Positions 1-11,760 of a stretch of DNA of 64,000 bases are shown piece after piece. The DNA is taken from the NCBI GenBank assembly GCA_022393335.1, contig JAJEKB010001426.1, forward strand, positions 1,321,394 to 1,385,393, in the 5' to 3' direction. The translations under genes were made by a program, and so were the position numbers. Within the stretch, counting starts at the first letter, position 1. Each line of letters begins with the position of its first letter. Under the pieces are notes generated by a model that had not been told where the DNA came from, searched no databases, and was given only the letters and a program-made list of their open reading frames with translations. This stretch comes from Macrotrachela quadricornifera (Eukaryota > Rotifera > Eurotatoria > Philodinida > Philodinidae).

Positions 1-910
1 CATTGATTATGTTTATCTTCATATACAAAAATAGTTCTTATTTGCTTATATAAACGTTAAAGAATAGTATCGAGACCTCAATACATTATTATATGGAAGA
101 AAGGAATTGTTCTTATGTACAAATATGTTTTATACAAGGTCATGAAGTATATTAGACGAATAAATTTTGTCAATGATCATTTTGACGTTATCTACCCTAA
201 ATCAGACATAACAAATTATAAGATAATCTCAAGGAGAGGAAAAAATGTTCATTGAAACATTTGATTGAAAGATAAAAATTAAAAATAAATTTTCGAACTT
301 ATCGAATCATATTTCTTGTCTGTGAATACTAATCAACTTGCTTCTAGTGAAATAAAAAAGAACTTGCGAAGGACCATAATAAATGTTGTGCATCGAATCA
401 CATAAAAAACAGAATTCTATATGCCTTTGAAAGTTTATCCTATGTCAATAAGTACGATTATATTAAAACATAACTTTACAGATGCTTGACTGTATGAGAT
501 GATGATATACAATATCGTTTATAAAAACTGTTAATATTGAATCGAGCTTATTTTTTTTGATTAATAAATACTCCTTGGATTTGAAATGTTCTATTAGTCG
601 AATATATTTCGCATAATAAATCAAAAGAAAATGATATACTGTATAGAATATCTATTATTTATTTTTAATTCATCATAAGAAGAATTACTATGGAAAAATT
701 TTTTTTTTCTATATTAACCTACTTTTATTTAGAAAATAAAGGCTTTTTTATAATTAAAACTAATGAATAGATTGAAAGTAGACATCTTGCAGAGTTATAT
801 ATTCTAATGAGATAATCAAAATTTAAATAAGACTCCTGCTATGTTATGAAAATTTTGTTATATCTAATGAACATTTTGAATAATTTATGTCATAGGAGAA
901 TTTAGTTACA
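1..910. other. AT-rich non-coding stretch
   Basis: No open frame or repeat that I can support. It leads into the receptor gene that starts at 911 and probably contains that gene's promoter, but no distinct motif stands out. Confidence 0.5.
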
Positions 911-1864
911 ATGAATATTAATAATATAAAAATATTTCAAGATGATAAATTTGTACTACATCGAACTAAATTTTTTATTTTTATTATATTACAAATTCCA
1001 GCAATTATTCTTTCTCTATTAATATTTATATTTTTTATTACACATCGTACTCTAATAAATATTCCACAAAATCAAAGTCTAGTGATTTTACTTATTATTA
1101 ATTTTATTTACTTATCAGCCGATCTACCAATGGTTATTCATTATTATTACCTTGGTTATATCATTCCATCAACAGCTGCTTATTGTACTTGGTGGACATT
1201 CTTTGAATATACTCTTAATTTAATAAGTGAACTACTTATGGCTACAATATCTATTCAACGACATATACTTATATTTCAAGGACATTTATTACAAATTCGT
1301 TATAAACGTTTTATATTTCATTATCTTCCTCTGTCATTTTGTATCCTTTATCCAATAATAACTTATATAATTATTGTAATATTATATTCATGTGATGGTA
1401 CACAATGGGATTTTACCTTGAATGTATGTGGTAATGCTAATTGTTACCTTGTTTATAGTAAAGCATTGGGATTATTTGATTTGATGGTAAATAATAGTCT
1501 ACCAATTGCAATTATTATAATAGCTAATTTAACACTCATTATACGTGTTATTCAACAAAAGTATTATCGTCAAGGAATTATACCCTGGCGAAAACAAAGA
1601 CGTATGACCTTGCAATTAATTGGTATATCAAGTCTTTATTTATTTGCATGGTTACCTACTCTTATTATTATGATTACTCAACAGTTAACTTCTGTAAACA
1701 ATATAGTTCAAATTCAGTTAGATTATCTATTAGATCTTATTTATTTAATATATCTCTTACTACCTTGGATATATCTTGGATTAATACCAAAATTTACAAA
1801 ATGGATTTCAATGTATTTATGTAAGAAAAATGTACCACCAAATAATACTGTTGTACCTAAATAA
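911..1864 (+). CDS. Rhodopsin-type (class A-like) 7TM receptor, intronless
   Basis: A 317-residue single-exon frame with seven hydrophobic segments, at about residues 20-43, 58-80, 93-116, 136-160, 190-212, 232-255 and 268-290. Family marks are visible. The end of TM3 carries QRH where DRY is usual. TM6 has FAWLP in place of CWxP. TM7 has LLPWIYLGLIP in the NPxxY position. A Cys before TM3 (AYCTWW) and Cys in the second outer loop (VCGNANC) could form the usual disulfide. The N-terminus is short and has no signal peptide. It should act as a G-protein-coupled receptor in the plasma membrane; the ligand is unknown. The missing acidic residue of DRY is an oddity shared with many divergent invertebrate receptors. 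The ATG at 911 is the first in frame and follows an AT-rich leader. Confidence 0.8.
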   Translation: MNINNIKIFQDDKFVLHRTKFFIFIILQIPAIILSLLIFIFFITHRTLINIPQNQSLVILLIINFIYLSADLPMVIHYYYLGYIIPSTAAYCTWWTFFEYTLNLISELLMATISIQRHILIFQGHLLQIRYKRFIFHYLPLSFCILYPIITYIIIVILYSCDGTQWDFTLNVCGNANCYLVYSKALGLFDLMVNNSLPIAIIIIANLTLIIRVIQQKYYRQGIIPWRKQRRMTLQLIGISSLYLFAWLPTLIIMITQQLTSVNNIVQIQLDYLLDLIYLIYLLLPWIYLGLIPKFTKWISMYLCKKNVPPNNTVVPK

Positions 1865-2819
1865 TTTATTTCTTTATTTCACTTTTCTCTCTTCATATTG
1901 TAACTTGGTCCCTTTTTTTTCTAATTAAACAAAAAAAAACATACTTATCAGCCATAATTCCAAAAAAAATTGATGAAACTAACCTATATATACCCAATGT
2001 TATCATCCTTAGTAACCTTCACATATACTGATTTTTCTTACTGGTTATTTACAGTATCGAGAACGCAATATAAAGGAAAGAAAAATAATATTCTGATAAG
2101 ATATTAGCTGATAGAAAAAAAAAACGAGAAGACAGAAAAATATGCTTATGTATATACATATATACTTTAGACGTTCTATGATATATGTTATAGGAATAAT
2201 TATTTTAATATTAGCTGCTTGTCTAACAACATACAAATAAGAGAATCGAAGAATATTTTAATTTATGTATAAAAATGAACTAAGAGAAAATTGTTTCTTC
2301 AAGATAATTAATATATAAAAAAATATATTACTAATTTAGTGATCGCCGACCAGTATTATATTCGAGGTGTCCTTCAAAAAATTTAACTACAGAATTAGTT
2401 CTAATCCGAAATATAAACTATAGAAATTACTTTTATTGAATTTAGTGTAGACCGTCGATAGTTTGTAAAGAAGAAATGTAAACATAAATATTTGGTTCTC
2501 TATGAAAATTTGGAAATATATCCAACTCATGTATTCAACTATGATTGAATATCAATAAAATTTTATAGTTAGTGAATTCAAAGGAAAAAAACATTGTCCC
2601 ATTGTGGTGTACAATTTCGTGTATCGTACTCATATATTTAATTTACAAAGTAATAATAATAGAGTTGCTAAGGCGTCAGTAGTCTTATTCGAATAACCAA
2701 TACTCAATGGAAACAGAATAGCTTATCTGAAATACTCAATAATGCTCAATAAGTATTAGTATTGAATGAATCCATTACATTCGAAATTGATAAAAAGAAG
2801 AGGACTGTTCAGCTGACAA
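1865..2819. other. Intergenic, nothing recognised
   Basis: AT-rich sequence with only short, low-complexity frames (for example 2045-2236 on the minus strand). No gene or repeat supported. Confidence 0.5.
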
Positions 2820-3950
2820 ATTGATCCCCCCTCAAAATCCTCCTTTTTGTGTACTCAAAAAGTGAGCACGCTACTAAAATCGGTCAGTGTGTCCGTCCGT
2901 CCGTCTGTTTATTCGATAACTCTTCACAATTACATTCGATTGAGCTGAAATTTTGTGCACAGAATTGTCTCATCAATATCTCGGTCGAGTTCGAAGATGA
3001 GAAAGATCCGTCAAGAAATAGTTGAGTTATCGAGAAAACTGTCATTATTCACCAGACCATCCCTGAGGGGAGGTACAGGGATTTTTTCAAAAAAAATTTT
3101 TTTCTCAGAACTATTTAAAATATATATGAATCGATTCAGTTTTTAATGCTGATCCCGAATATGATATTAATTTTGAATCAAATCGTAGTTTTTTAAGTGA
3201 AAGTTGGCTAAACAAGGTCTCAAAATGCACAAAATCTGTATCTTGAGGCCAGTGTATGTAAATATGTCTTAGGTGACTAGCGGTTTTGGAGTGTTCTAGA
3301 TGCATGGCTTTGTCGCTACTAAAAAGAATTATCAAATGGAAAAAATCCGAACTCGATAGCTATTAATATTGGTGGTTTATTATGAAAATACTGATGTCTC
3401 TGTGTATCACATATTTTTAATAGATCCATGATGTTACCTATCACCATAATATCGCTAGATAAAAGCCCAAATCCATTCTGGAATAACTCCTCCTACTCAA
3501 TTTTCTAAGCTGATCACGAATCTGAACTCGTTTTCTGTGATTTCTAAAGATATAATATCACTTTGAGAGTTGAGTCAACGATCATTTTATAGAATCGCCT
3601 ATAGCGTCGTCCAAGCTAACTTGGCTCCCCAGTTTTTTTTATTCTTACAATTTAGTGGCAAAAGATGTGTCTTGATGAGATCTATGTCTTGTAGAAAAAT
3701 AAGCCTAAGATCTCGTGTAGCACATGAGAAAAATCCAAAATACCACCTCCCGCAGTGTAACCTTCGGATTTACGCAGTTTTTGACTTCTAGCACTTCTTT
3801 TATTTGATAACTTCCTCATTTGAGTAGAATGAATTTGTAGACTAAACTGTTTTCCGTCCAATCGATATGTCCCAGAGCTCAAATGGCCAAGCCGTTCACG
3901 AGATACGGTCATAATGCTGATCATAGACTCAAGATAGCCAGTCTTTAGAC
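2820..3950. repeat. Probable dispersed repeat with CCGTCCGTCCGTCTG tract
   Basis: The region is less AT-rich than its surroundings and opens with a (CCGT)n tract near 2895. It then repeats phrases of the type 'gagctgaaattttgtg' and 'cgagttcgaagatgag'. Its open frames are short and overlap on both strands, which argues against a gene. Such CCGT-tract sequences resemble interspersed repeats of other invertebrate genomes. That is recollection rather than a search, so the call is tentative. Confidence 0.35.
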
Positions 3951-4209
3951 GGTTCGATCAAAATCAATTTGTTGTCAATTCTATTTACTTTTTGAAGTAC
4001 ACATAACTTTCGGATAAAATTCGAAGTTTCCGCATTTATTTTCTTAAAAAATAAAATCAATGCTATGATGTACTAAATGATGGATTATGAATTAATTATT
4101 AAATTAATTATCAATTAATTTATTAACTATTATTGAAATTATTAATTTATCAATTATTTAAATTTTTTTATTAATCTTTTATTTATTTATAAAATGCTGA
4201 GAATACATT

Positions 4210-4583
4210 CTATTCCGTGATGTTGAACATTAGCAGAATCAGTTCCGCCTAGGATCTAGTTACATCCGGTTCCGGAAACAGATATTAACATAATACGATT
4301 TAGTTCCGCCATCAGACGGAATTCCCAGAAATTCCGTCAGATTCCGGAATCATATATGCATCAGCCTTTATCGTATGCTTCTAAGTTATCATAGTGAACT
4401 GATCCGGAATTGAATTTCTGGATCCGGAATCAGACAGATTTACACGGAATTCCTAGGAATTCCGGAATTAATGGAACTAGTACCGATTCCGGAATCGCTT
4501 CTCAAACTTCATGTAATTCCGGAATCGGTGGAATTAGTTCCCTAGGTGGAACTGATGCCCTAATGTTCAACATCACGGAATAG
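4210..4583. mobile_element. MITE-like element with TTCCGGAA-rich interior
   Basis: The ends are inverted repeats. CTATTCCGTGATGTTGAAC at 4210 is matched by its reverse complement ending at 4583, and the match continues imperfectly for about 38 bp (CAGTTCCGCC versus CAGTTCCACC). There is no coding capacity. The interior contains many copies of the palindromic word TCCGGA/TTCCGGAA. I could not define a target-site duplication, so the superfamily is open. Confidence 0.6.
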
Positions 4584-4624
4584 GATGACTGCTCAAAATG
4601 CTGAGATTGACTGGCCATCTTCTG

Positions 4625-4736
4625 TTACAAATGCGAGCTTTTTATCGCAGTTGTGGCGAAACTGCGGCGCAGTTTTTCGCAATTACGGATCACAGTGCGA
4701 TCGCAGTTACGCCGCAGTTTGACTGCAGTTGAACAC
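4625..4736. repeat. Short cluster of GCAGTT/AACTGC palindromic words
   Basis: Words such as CGCAGTT, AAACTGCGGCGCAGTTT and GATCGCAGTT recur within about 110 bp and can pair with one another. The cluster ends directly at the start of the kinase relic. It has the style of the other single-word repeat clusters in this window. Confidence 0.4.
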
Positions 4737-5769
4737 ATGGGTAATCCTAATGATTATTTACATGATGATATATTTCATATTACAATGAAATCAGGATATG
4801 GTGCAACTTCAATCGTTTATTTATTACAAATTATTAAAAATAATAAAGGGTTCAGTATTAAAAATTTCTAAACATGATGATTATTCTGTTTATTTTCAAA
4901 ATGAAGTTCAAATATTAAAAAAAATTAAAAAAATTCGATATTTTAAATAAATTTTATTTATTTTTTGAAAATATTATTGATTCATCATCTTCAGGTAAGA
5001 TTTGTTTATTAAAACAATTTTTTTTCAATGTTTTCAATAATTGGAATTACTTATTAAAAAATGAGATTGATAAAATTTTATTTGATTTTTAAAGAATATT
5101 AAAAAAAAATATAAGGGAATGGAAGATTTAATCAAAAACTGATTTTATAGAAATTATTTTTTTTTTATTTAGATAAGTTTATTATGTTTGAACAGTGTTT
5201 ATATAAATTGACAAAATTAACATTACGTCAATTAAAACAACTTATTGATGTTATTGAATATTTATATAAATGTAATATAATACATCGTGATATACGCCCA
5301 ACAAACATAATGGTGGATGCTTATGGAAAGTATATAAAATTAATTGATTTTGGTTTTGCAAAAGAATTTGAAACAAATGAAATAGAAAAAAACTTACTTA
5401 TTGAAGGAACACTTTCATATGGTCATTTGAAATTTCTGTATTCTTTTTTTTGAAGAAGAACAAGATGATTCATTAACTGTTACACATTATAAATATGAAC
5501 GAACATTTGATCTTTATTGTGCAATAAATGTCATTATTTGTATGTCGCATGGAGAATTTGATAAAAAATTGCGTTCAGCTAAACGTGAATCAACTGATCA
5601 ACATGGAGTATCAAAGGTATATTATCTGTGGTTGAAATTAAAAGAAAAAAATGAAAATTATTCAGAATTATTAAAATTAATTGACAATTCAAATAGATCA
5701 CCATATTTTAATATTATTAAAGATAATTTAGAAAAACTTGAAAAACTTAAATATAAAAATTATCTTTAA
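4737..5769 (+). pseudogene. Decayed protein kinase-like gene
   Basis: Kinase landmarks appear in the right order but in different frames. A glycine-loop-like GYGATSIVYL lies near 4797-4826. A frameshifted SVLKIS, followed by NEVQILKKI, corresponds to the ATP-binding Lys and helix-C Glu (about 4850-4925). The catalytic loop IIHRDIRPTNIM is at about 5277-5312 and the metal-binding LIDFGFAKEF at about 5341-5370. A further frameshift near 5450 leads into EEEQDDSL and then an open C-terminal part ending at 5769. The catalytic HRD Asp, the Asn and the DFG Asp are still present. The missing stretch between helix C and the catalytic loop and at least two frame breaks mean it cannot make a full kinase. 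Unrecognised introns could explain some breaks, but not all convincingly. Confidence 0.65.
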
Positions 5770-7796
5770 AATTCAATATACATTCATATTAGTAATATAA
5801 ACTTCTAAGTCATTTGTTATTCAATAATTAGGAGCGGTGAGGAATGTTGGTTTTGAATTAGGTTTTTCGAATGCATTGTGATTGTGCGTGAGTCTTTTAC
5901 CCTTCAATGCTGAAAAGAAACGCTTTCGTATATTTTCTTCAAACAATCATCAAGGGTAATCAAGTGAACATCGTATTACATATAACAGAATGTCATTAGT
6001 TTTGGACATAGAATGTAAGTCAACTCATATTTTGGCTTTGAAAGGAAATAAAAAATGGAAGATTTAGTGGGGATGTTGATAGAAACAGCTAGACGTTTAC
6101 CTGGAGAGTTACTTCGAAGATAAGATTTAAAAGAGTCTCAGATACCTTGAATGATTTTTCGAAGAAACTTAATTAATGCCTCTTTATGAATGTGTCCGGC
6201 TGATTATCAGTTCCTGAAAATGAAGGGACGAATAAAATTTGTGCTGTAGACCACACTGTTACGTAAAGTTTCAATACCTTCGATTACGAACTGTCCTACC
6301 ATAAACAAGTTAGGTTTTTGGTGTGAAAATAGGAAAATTGATCATATATATCAACGGCTAGCCGTGAGTGGCCGACCGGAGGGAGGCCGACGAACGACTA
6401 GACGTTAGTTTGAGTAGATTATAGTAAGCAAAACGAGTATGAATAAAAGACTGTTGGGGAAGTGATCAAGTTATTAAACTTATGAATTAAAACATTTTTT
6501 TTTATTTCAAGAGATATGAGCGATCTGATCACATCCTTTCAGGAGACGGTCAGCGGCAATTGCGTCGCGTTACTTGTTTGGAAAAAGATAGTTTTTCATG
6601 GAATTGTGGTTTGGAGTGATCGTCACCTGGTCATGCTACTGAACTTGATGAACAAACTGAAACATCTGAATCGCATCTAATTCTGTTTTCTTAAAGAAAC
6701 AGTTCTATAGCGATAAATATTGTGGTTAAAAAAATATGAATGCTTGTCTCTCAGTTTTGTTCAAACAAGTCAGAGTTCAGGATTAGGACATATGACGTTC
6801 TAAACCACTGAATGTGGTCAAATATCTGTATTAGACTTGATCAATCTCAATTGGAGTCAAAGAACTCGAATTTGAGATTTTCTTGTCATTTACGTATGAA
6901 TATATATAGGGATATTTCTATAAAACGATCATCGCTAGAGAGGGTTTTTGTTTCGTAGCGTTCATACAATCAAGGAGATTGAGATATAAGATATCCAAAT
7001 GAAAATTACTTGGAATGACAATCACACTAAATTTTCTTTCAGAAAAGGGTCAGCGAATCCGTAGGATGAGCGCTACTTGTCAAATATATAAAGGCAATGT
7101 CTGAACGTTATTTATTCATTAATGATTCGATAGGTACAGTAGTATAATTCACTTTGGATATATGCTTTTTCTAAAGCGTTCATTTCATTCAAACAACATC
7201 TAGCAACTTACTATTTCGATAGAATGTATAGAAAAAGCTTCCATTCCGTATCGAGAAAACAATGAAATATACGGTATTTTTCCATTGGTTTGCAAAAAAT
7301 TACACTTACTGAATACATTTCTATATTTTACCAATCCATATCTTTCTATTTTATTTTCTTTTTAGACTTTCTTTTATTATCCACAAAAGTATTTTCTTTA
7401 TTGAACGAAGGAAATCTCGATTCGTTCGAAAAAATGATTGTTTGATAATGCGCTTGATAATATAGGTAATATCTATATGCACTTTATATCTTTCTGACTC
7501 AAACTATATTTGTAGGGTTATCACCACATACAGATAAATAACGTCGATGGCGTGCCAAGAAAAAAGTTCAACATCTCCGTACTCAATTATCTCTACATCT
7601 TTTACTAGTTAAACAAATTCTAAATCAAGATTGAGTATACAAAGAAAACAGAGTTTAGAAATTCTGGTCTTCATTTTTTTTGCATAAAGATTTCTTTGAT
7701 GGATATATTGATCAACCACAGTTTATAAGTTAATCAGCAGCTTTAATTAATCAACTAGTTGAAAAGGAGAGTTTCTTGATAAAGTTCAATTTTTGG
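5770..7796. other. Intergenic, no gene seen
   Basis: About 2 kb with no convincing frame. There is a short GC-richer patch with small hairpins near 6355-6410 (GGCCGACCGGAGGGAGGCCG). Confidence 0.5.
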
Positions 7797-9494
7797 TCAA
7801 ATGGAAGAATGTTCTTGTTTGTCCCAATATGCCCCATCTTTTATATTGGCGAACATGATGCAACTGTGAAATCGAAAAAATATTGTCATAGGTTTAAAAA
7901 GAGCACCCAAAACATGCCAACTTTTACCATAGACGTCTTTTTGAATTTGATTCGTATCATCTCCTTTAGCACTAAAAGTATCAAATAGCCATACAGCAAA
8001 ACTTAATATAATCCACATTTGAATGATTCCTTTAGTTAGTACTCCTTTGTGTTGACGAGCCTTCCAAATAACTGATAATTGAAGGGCCGTTTGAATAATC
8101 GGTATAACCGAAGCTGTTAATGTTAACCATCGAATATATTCCATTAATTGACTATCTATTTTCGATCGTATTGAGCCAACAAAAGTTAGACCACAATAAA
8201 CAATCAAAAAAAGATTTGCAACGAGTAAAAATGAAAAGTCTATTTTGAACTCCATATTCACTGGTTCAACACTTGGTACTTGTTCTGAATTATTTTCTTT
8301 TTTATATAATTTGTTTAATGAATAAATCGAATATAAGCAAATAATAAGGACAAGAATAATTTCGCAGATTTCACTAATCATAGTTAATAAATTACTTTTA
8401 TTATAACTGACCACAGTAGTTCGATGATCACTATCATCTGTATTAAATTCTTGAAATAAAACGATAACTATTGAAAGACTTACTAAAAGTATTCCGGCGG
8501 CTGGAAGCAAAATTAATGGAAACAATGTGTCATTTTTTCCTAATGGTTTTTTGATTCTTGTGAAACAACTGGCAATAGATGAAAGTATCGGTTTCAAACA
8601 GTTCTTTTTTGGTAGTAAGTTTTTGATAGACGTGCAACTGTCACAAACTATCTTCTTATTTAGTAGATATTGAAATTTCGACAAAAAATCCTTCTTTTCG
8701 TCCTGAAAACATTTGGACATTATTAACAATTCAATAAAGCAAGCAAATCGATACTCCAAACCCAATGGATATAAATATGGTGTGATTTTATCGAATTTTT
8801 TTAAGCCTTGTCTTGGAGGTAAATTGCATAATTCTTCTTTTTCTTCATGATAATGGACCTCTTGAAAAAGTATTTGTAGCCACTGAACTAGGCAAAATAT
8901 TGCTGAACAGATCAGAAACATTTTTGACTCTGGATTCTTGAATTTATTTGAATGGCTTAACTGATGTAGTATGAACATTAATATGCATGATTGGCACATA
9001 CCTTTCAAAATGTTTGCCGTCATTGATATGGTAATATTGGTCAAACAGTGAGAATCGGGTTCATAATTTTGATTTATAATCAAAATGAGCTGATCACCAA
9101 ATCTTGTCATGATAAACAATGAATCACCAACCCCAAGAACAAAAAGAAATGCACGAACAATAGCTGAATGTTGTTTGGTATGAGTGGAAGTAGTGTGATG
9201 GTGAGAATCACTATCATGCATGGAAAATATTGTTTTAATAATGCCATAGACTGTTACTACATAGGTAATCATTAGTAAAACATCAGCGATTCGGGCCTTC
9301 CCGTCAAATGCCGTTGGACTCGAGCCAAATAATGTCAATCCAATCAGAATTACTGATAATAGAGGCAGAAGAATCAAGAAGAAAGACCAGAAATACCATT
9401 GCCGAGATTTCCATAGTGGTACCTCGTTAGATCGAGACACTTCTTCAGATGGTTGATTGAGAGTCAAATTCCTAGGTCTGTCAATATTAACCAT
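7797..9494 (-). CDS. Otopetrin-like proton channel, intronless
   Basis: A 565-residue single-exon frame with twelve hydrophobic segments in two halves of six, the otopetrin layout. Otopetrins are proton-selective channels of the plasma membrane. Matches seen by eye: TM3 has RAFLFVLGVGDSLFI (family: glycine-rich TM3). TM6 has YLYPLGLEYRF, matching the family's FPFxIEYS signature. The C-terminus ends FFRFHSCIMFANI, matching the otopetrin ending FYRFHSxxC. A polar loop of about 90 residues with a CDSC motif separates the halves. A His-rich loop (SHHHTTSTHTKQH) lies between TM2 and TM3 and could be pH-sensitive, which is inference. The length is typical of the family. The ATG at 9494 is the first in frame after an upstream AT-rich region. 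The call rests on remembered family motifs. Confidence 0.75.
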   Translation of the reverse strand: MVNIDRPRNLTLNQPSEEVSRSNEVPLWKSRQWYFWSFFLILLPLLSVILIGLTLFGSSPTAFDGKARIADVLLMITYVVTVYGIIKTIFSMHDSDSHHHTTSTHTKQHSAIVRAFLFVLGVGDSLFIMTRFGDQLILIINQNYEPDSHCLTNITISMTANILKGMCQSCILMFILHQLSHSNKFKNPESKMFLICSAIFCLVQWLQILFQEVHYHEEKEELCNLPPRQGLKKFDKITPYLYPLGLEYRFACFIELLIMSKCFQDEKKDFLSKFQYLLNKKIVCDSCTSIKNLLPKKNCLKPILSSIASCFTRIKKPLGKNDTLFPLILLPAAGILLVSLSIVIVLFQEFNTDDSDHRTTVVSYNKSNLLTMISEICEIILVLIICLYSIYSLNKLYKKENNSEQVPSVEPVNMEFKIDFSFLLVANLFLIVYCGLTFVGSIRSKIDSQLMEYIRWLTLTASVIPIIQTALQLSVIWKARQHKGVLTKGIIQMWIILSFAVWLFDTFSAKGDDTNQIQKDVYGKSWHVLGALFKPMTIFFRFHSCIMFANIKDGAYWDKQEHSSI

Positions 9495-9751
9495 TTCCTC
9501 TCTAAAAAAATCAATATGATATACTTTTAAATGTAAAAAAAATTGCCAATCCGGAAAAGTGAAAAATCTGTGCTCTTCGCTTCTTACTGTATAACATATT
9601 TTTTAATGTTATATAGTAGATATGGTCTTCATCATTTTCTGCTTACCAGTGTTCAAGTGAACAATCGAACATGGATTGATGAAAGAAGAAATCCTCATAG
9701 TGTGATCAAAAATATTCGTGACACATTTCTAACAAAATTAAACACATATAT

Positions 9752-10232
9752 CAGGGTGGCATAAAAATCAATTTACCGAAAAAAATTGAGTGTATCCATT
9801 AGAACTTCTATTAATGATAGCGCCGTGTTTAAAGTTTATATGAATAAAGAAATGCTTAGAGAGATCCTCTATTGAGTAACACTATTGTCCTCAACAAAAA
9901 AAATGTTACTTTTTCACAGGTAGGAAAAAAACCTATATGTGATAATGAAAAGATAGTTTATCAAGATCAAATATAAATTCTTATTCATGTTTCTTTTGTT
10001 TATTATCAAATATATCTTACAGTTATTTCTTGAGAAGAAAAGAAGCATGAGTGAGAATTTAAATTTTCTCTTGATAAATTATCTTTTCTTTATCATATAT
10101 AGGTTTTTTTTCCAACCTGTGAAAAAGTAGCATTTGTTTTTGTTGAGAACAATAGTGTTACTAAAAAGAAGGTCTCTCTAAGCATTTCTTTATGAACATA
10201 AACTTTATACACGCCTCTTTTGTGCCACCCTG
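9752..10232. mobile_element. 481-bp palindromic foldback element (CAGGGTGGCA ends)
   Basis: The ends are CAGGGTGGCATAAAA at 9752 and its near-perfect complement TTTTGTGCCACCCTG ending at 10232. The two halves are imperfect reverse complements along almost their whole length, for example AAGAAATGCTTAGAGAGA on the left and TCTCTCTAAGCATTTCTT on the right. The centre is near 9990. It has no coding capacity. It sits directly before the surviving part of a Penelope RT frame. No clear target-site duplication was found. Confidence 0.75.
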
Positions 10233-10436
10233 TGTTAGTGGTGCGATGGGATCACCATTCACATTAACATTAACTAATATCGTTGTATGGAAATGGCAAA
10301 AACAAACTATTCTTTTTATTTTTAGATATATTGGTGATATTTTCTTTATATCCAATGATACTGAGCATAATATCAAACAATAATTGAATTATTCTAATAA
10401 ATTTCATTCAAATATAAAACTATCTTGAGGGTGTGA
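10233..10436 (+). pseudogene. Penelope-like reverse transcriptase fragment
   Basis: The frame reads SGAMGSPFTLTLTNI followed by VVWKWQKQ and FRYIGDIFFISND. This is the Penelope-like pattern of motif B (GSPLTPTLANI) followed by the catalytic box. The catalytic YxDD is degraded to YIGDIFF (first Asp to Gly). After a stop at 10381 the sequence continues as FHSNIKL-like remnants before breaking off. The upstream RT part is missing because the palindromic element at 9752-10232 ends exactly here. A hammerhead-like motif lies just downstream. It is a dead relic. Confidence 0.7.
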
Positions 10437-10447
10437 GTTTCGAGATA

Positions 10448-10492
10448 GATTACTGCGACCGGTTTCGACTTATTTTAAAGTCTTATCAGGTG
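10448..10492 (-). ncRNA. Hammerhead-ribozyme-like motif of a Penelope element (degenerate)
   Basis: On the minus strand the order is CTGATAA, then GACTT-loop-AAGTC (stem II), then CGAAAC, then a short stem III loop ending in a GTA cleavage-type triplet. Penelope-like retroelements carry minimal hammerhead ribozymes in their terminal repeats. The position next to the RT fragment fits that. The conserved core CTGANGA reads CTGATAA here, so position G8 is A and activity is doubtful. Confidence 0.55.
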
Positions 10493-10500
10493 GCTTATAT

Positions 10501-11760
10501 AATCTGCATATACGTAGAATTCAATAAAAGTCAACCCTGAAGATATCTTAAAGATATCTCCAAAGATTAATTTTCGATTCATTTTGAGATCTACCGTGAT
10601 ATTAATTGTTAGAAAATAGAAAGGCTGCGACTGGTTTGGATCCTTCTCACGTCAGTAAAACCCGATTTTCTGAATAAGAAAGAGAAATTTTCGAAAAAAC
10701 TTTTCATGGATGTGAAACTAGGAATCTACTCAAGTAGATGGAAAAAAAGCTAGCGATGAATGTTCGAATCTTGAAAATATATGTTTTTCCCGTTCTGTTC
10801 GAATTTCGAGCTCCTTGAACACTATCGAATTACGGATCCTCGGAAACATTGTCTCATCGCATACTCATTTTCGACTCTTCAAACGCACTTCTACTGTTCG
10901 AAACCCTAACTACTCGACGAAAGGGAACTTATCGGAAATAGACTTTCGATTACTCGATATGATTTCGATGAGTCGAAGTCTAACGACATACCGCGTGGTT
11001 GAAAATATTGCTTCATCATGCAGTTATTTTCGATCGCTCGAAGCCTATCGGAATGTGAAGTGCTCGATGAGATGAAACTTATCAATAAAATAGTTTCAAC
11101 CATTCATTTTAATTTTGCTTGCTGAAAACTTCGGAATTCAATTTCTGAGTAGTCTTTCAGTTTTAGTCAATTGTCATCAAAGAATTTTTGTTTGATACAT
11201 GACTTTACATACTTTTATAATTTTGACAAGATCATTCATCCGCTATAGTTAGAATTATGACAGAACATTTTCACATTCCTGAAAAAAAATACTCTTAATG
11301 AGTTTTAGGTTTTGAAGATCTCAGACATTCCGAGCTCTTCGTGTCATTTCGATTTTCAGAGACTCGTTAGCGAAAACCTAGTCGATGGAATTATTTTGAA
11401 CTGAAAAATCAGTTTGGTTCACAATTCACAAAATTATTGAAATAATTGAAGATTCTAAACTTAAAGGAGGTATAGAAGTGAGATTTATTCTTATTCTAGA
11501 TTGTTTTAATATTTCTATTATTATTTTTTTTGTATATATTCATATTTATTACAATATATTCTAGTTTATTTTTAAGCATAAATCTGAGCCTCCTATTCAA
11601 CGAAAAGAGACCTATAATAGATAGAACTGTTTCTCTCAATCATCGATAATTACTATATTTATAAAAGACTTTTTTGGAAAAAGAATTAATATTTAAAAAA
11701 AAAAAGAATTTTGTACAAGAAAATTTTGAAAAAGATAAATTATTATTTGAAATAAAGGAA
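10501..11760. other. Intergenic, nothing recognised
   Basis: Contains overlapping frames on both strands around 10815-11103 in TCGA-rich sequence. They look like chance frames; no family is recognised. Confidence 0.45.

Noticed and set aside
3111..3924. Short overlapping frames in the 2.8-3.9 kb repeat
   Set aside because: Frames are short, on both strands and repeat-derived.
10815..11103. Overlapping open frames on both strands
   Set aside because: TCGA-rich sequence keeps both strands open; no motif or splice pattern supports a gene.
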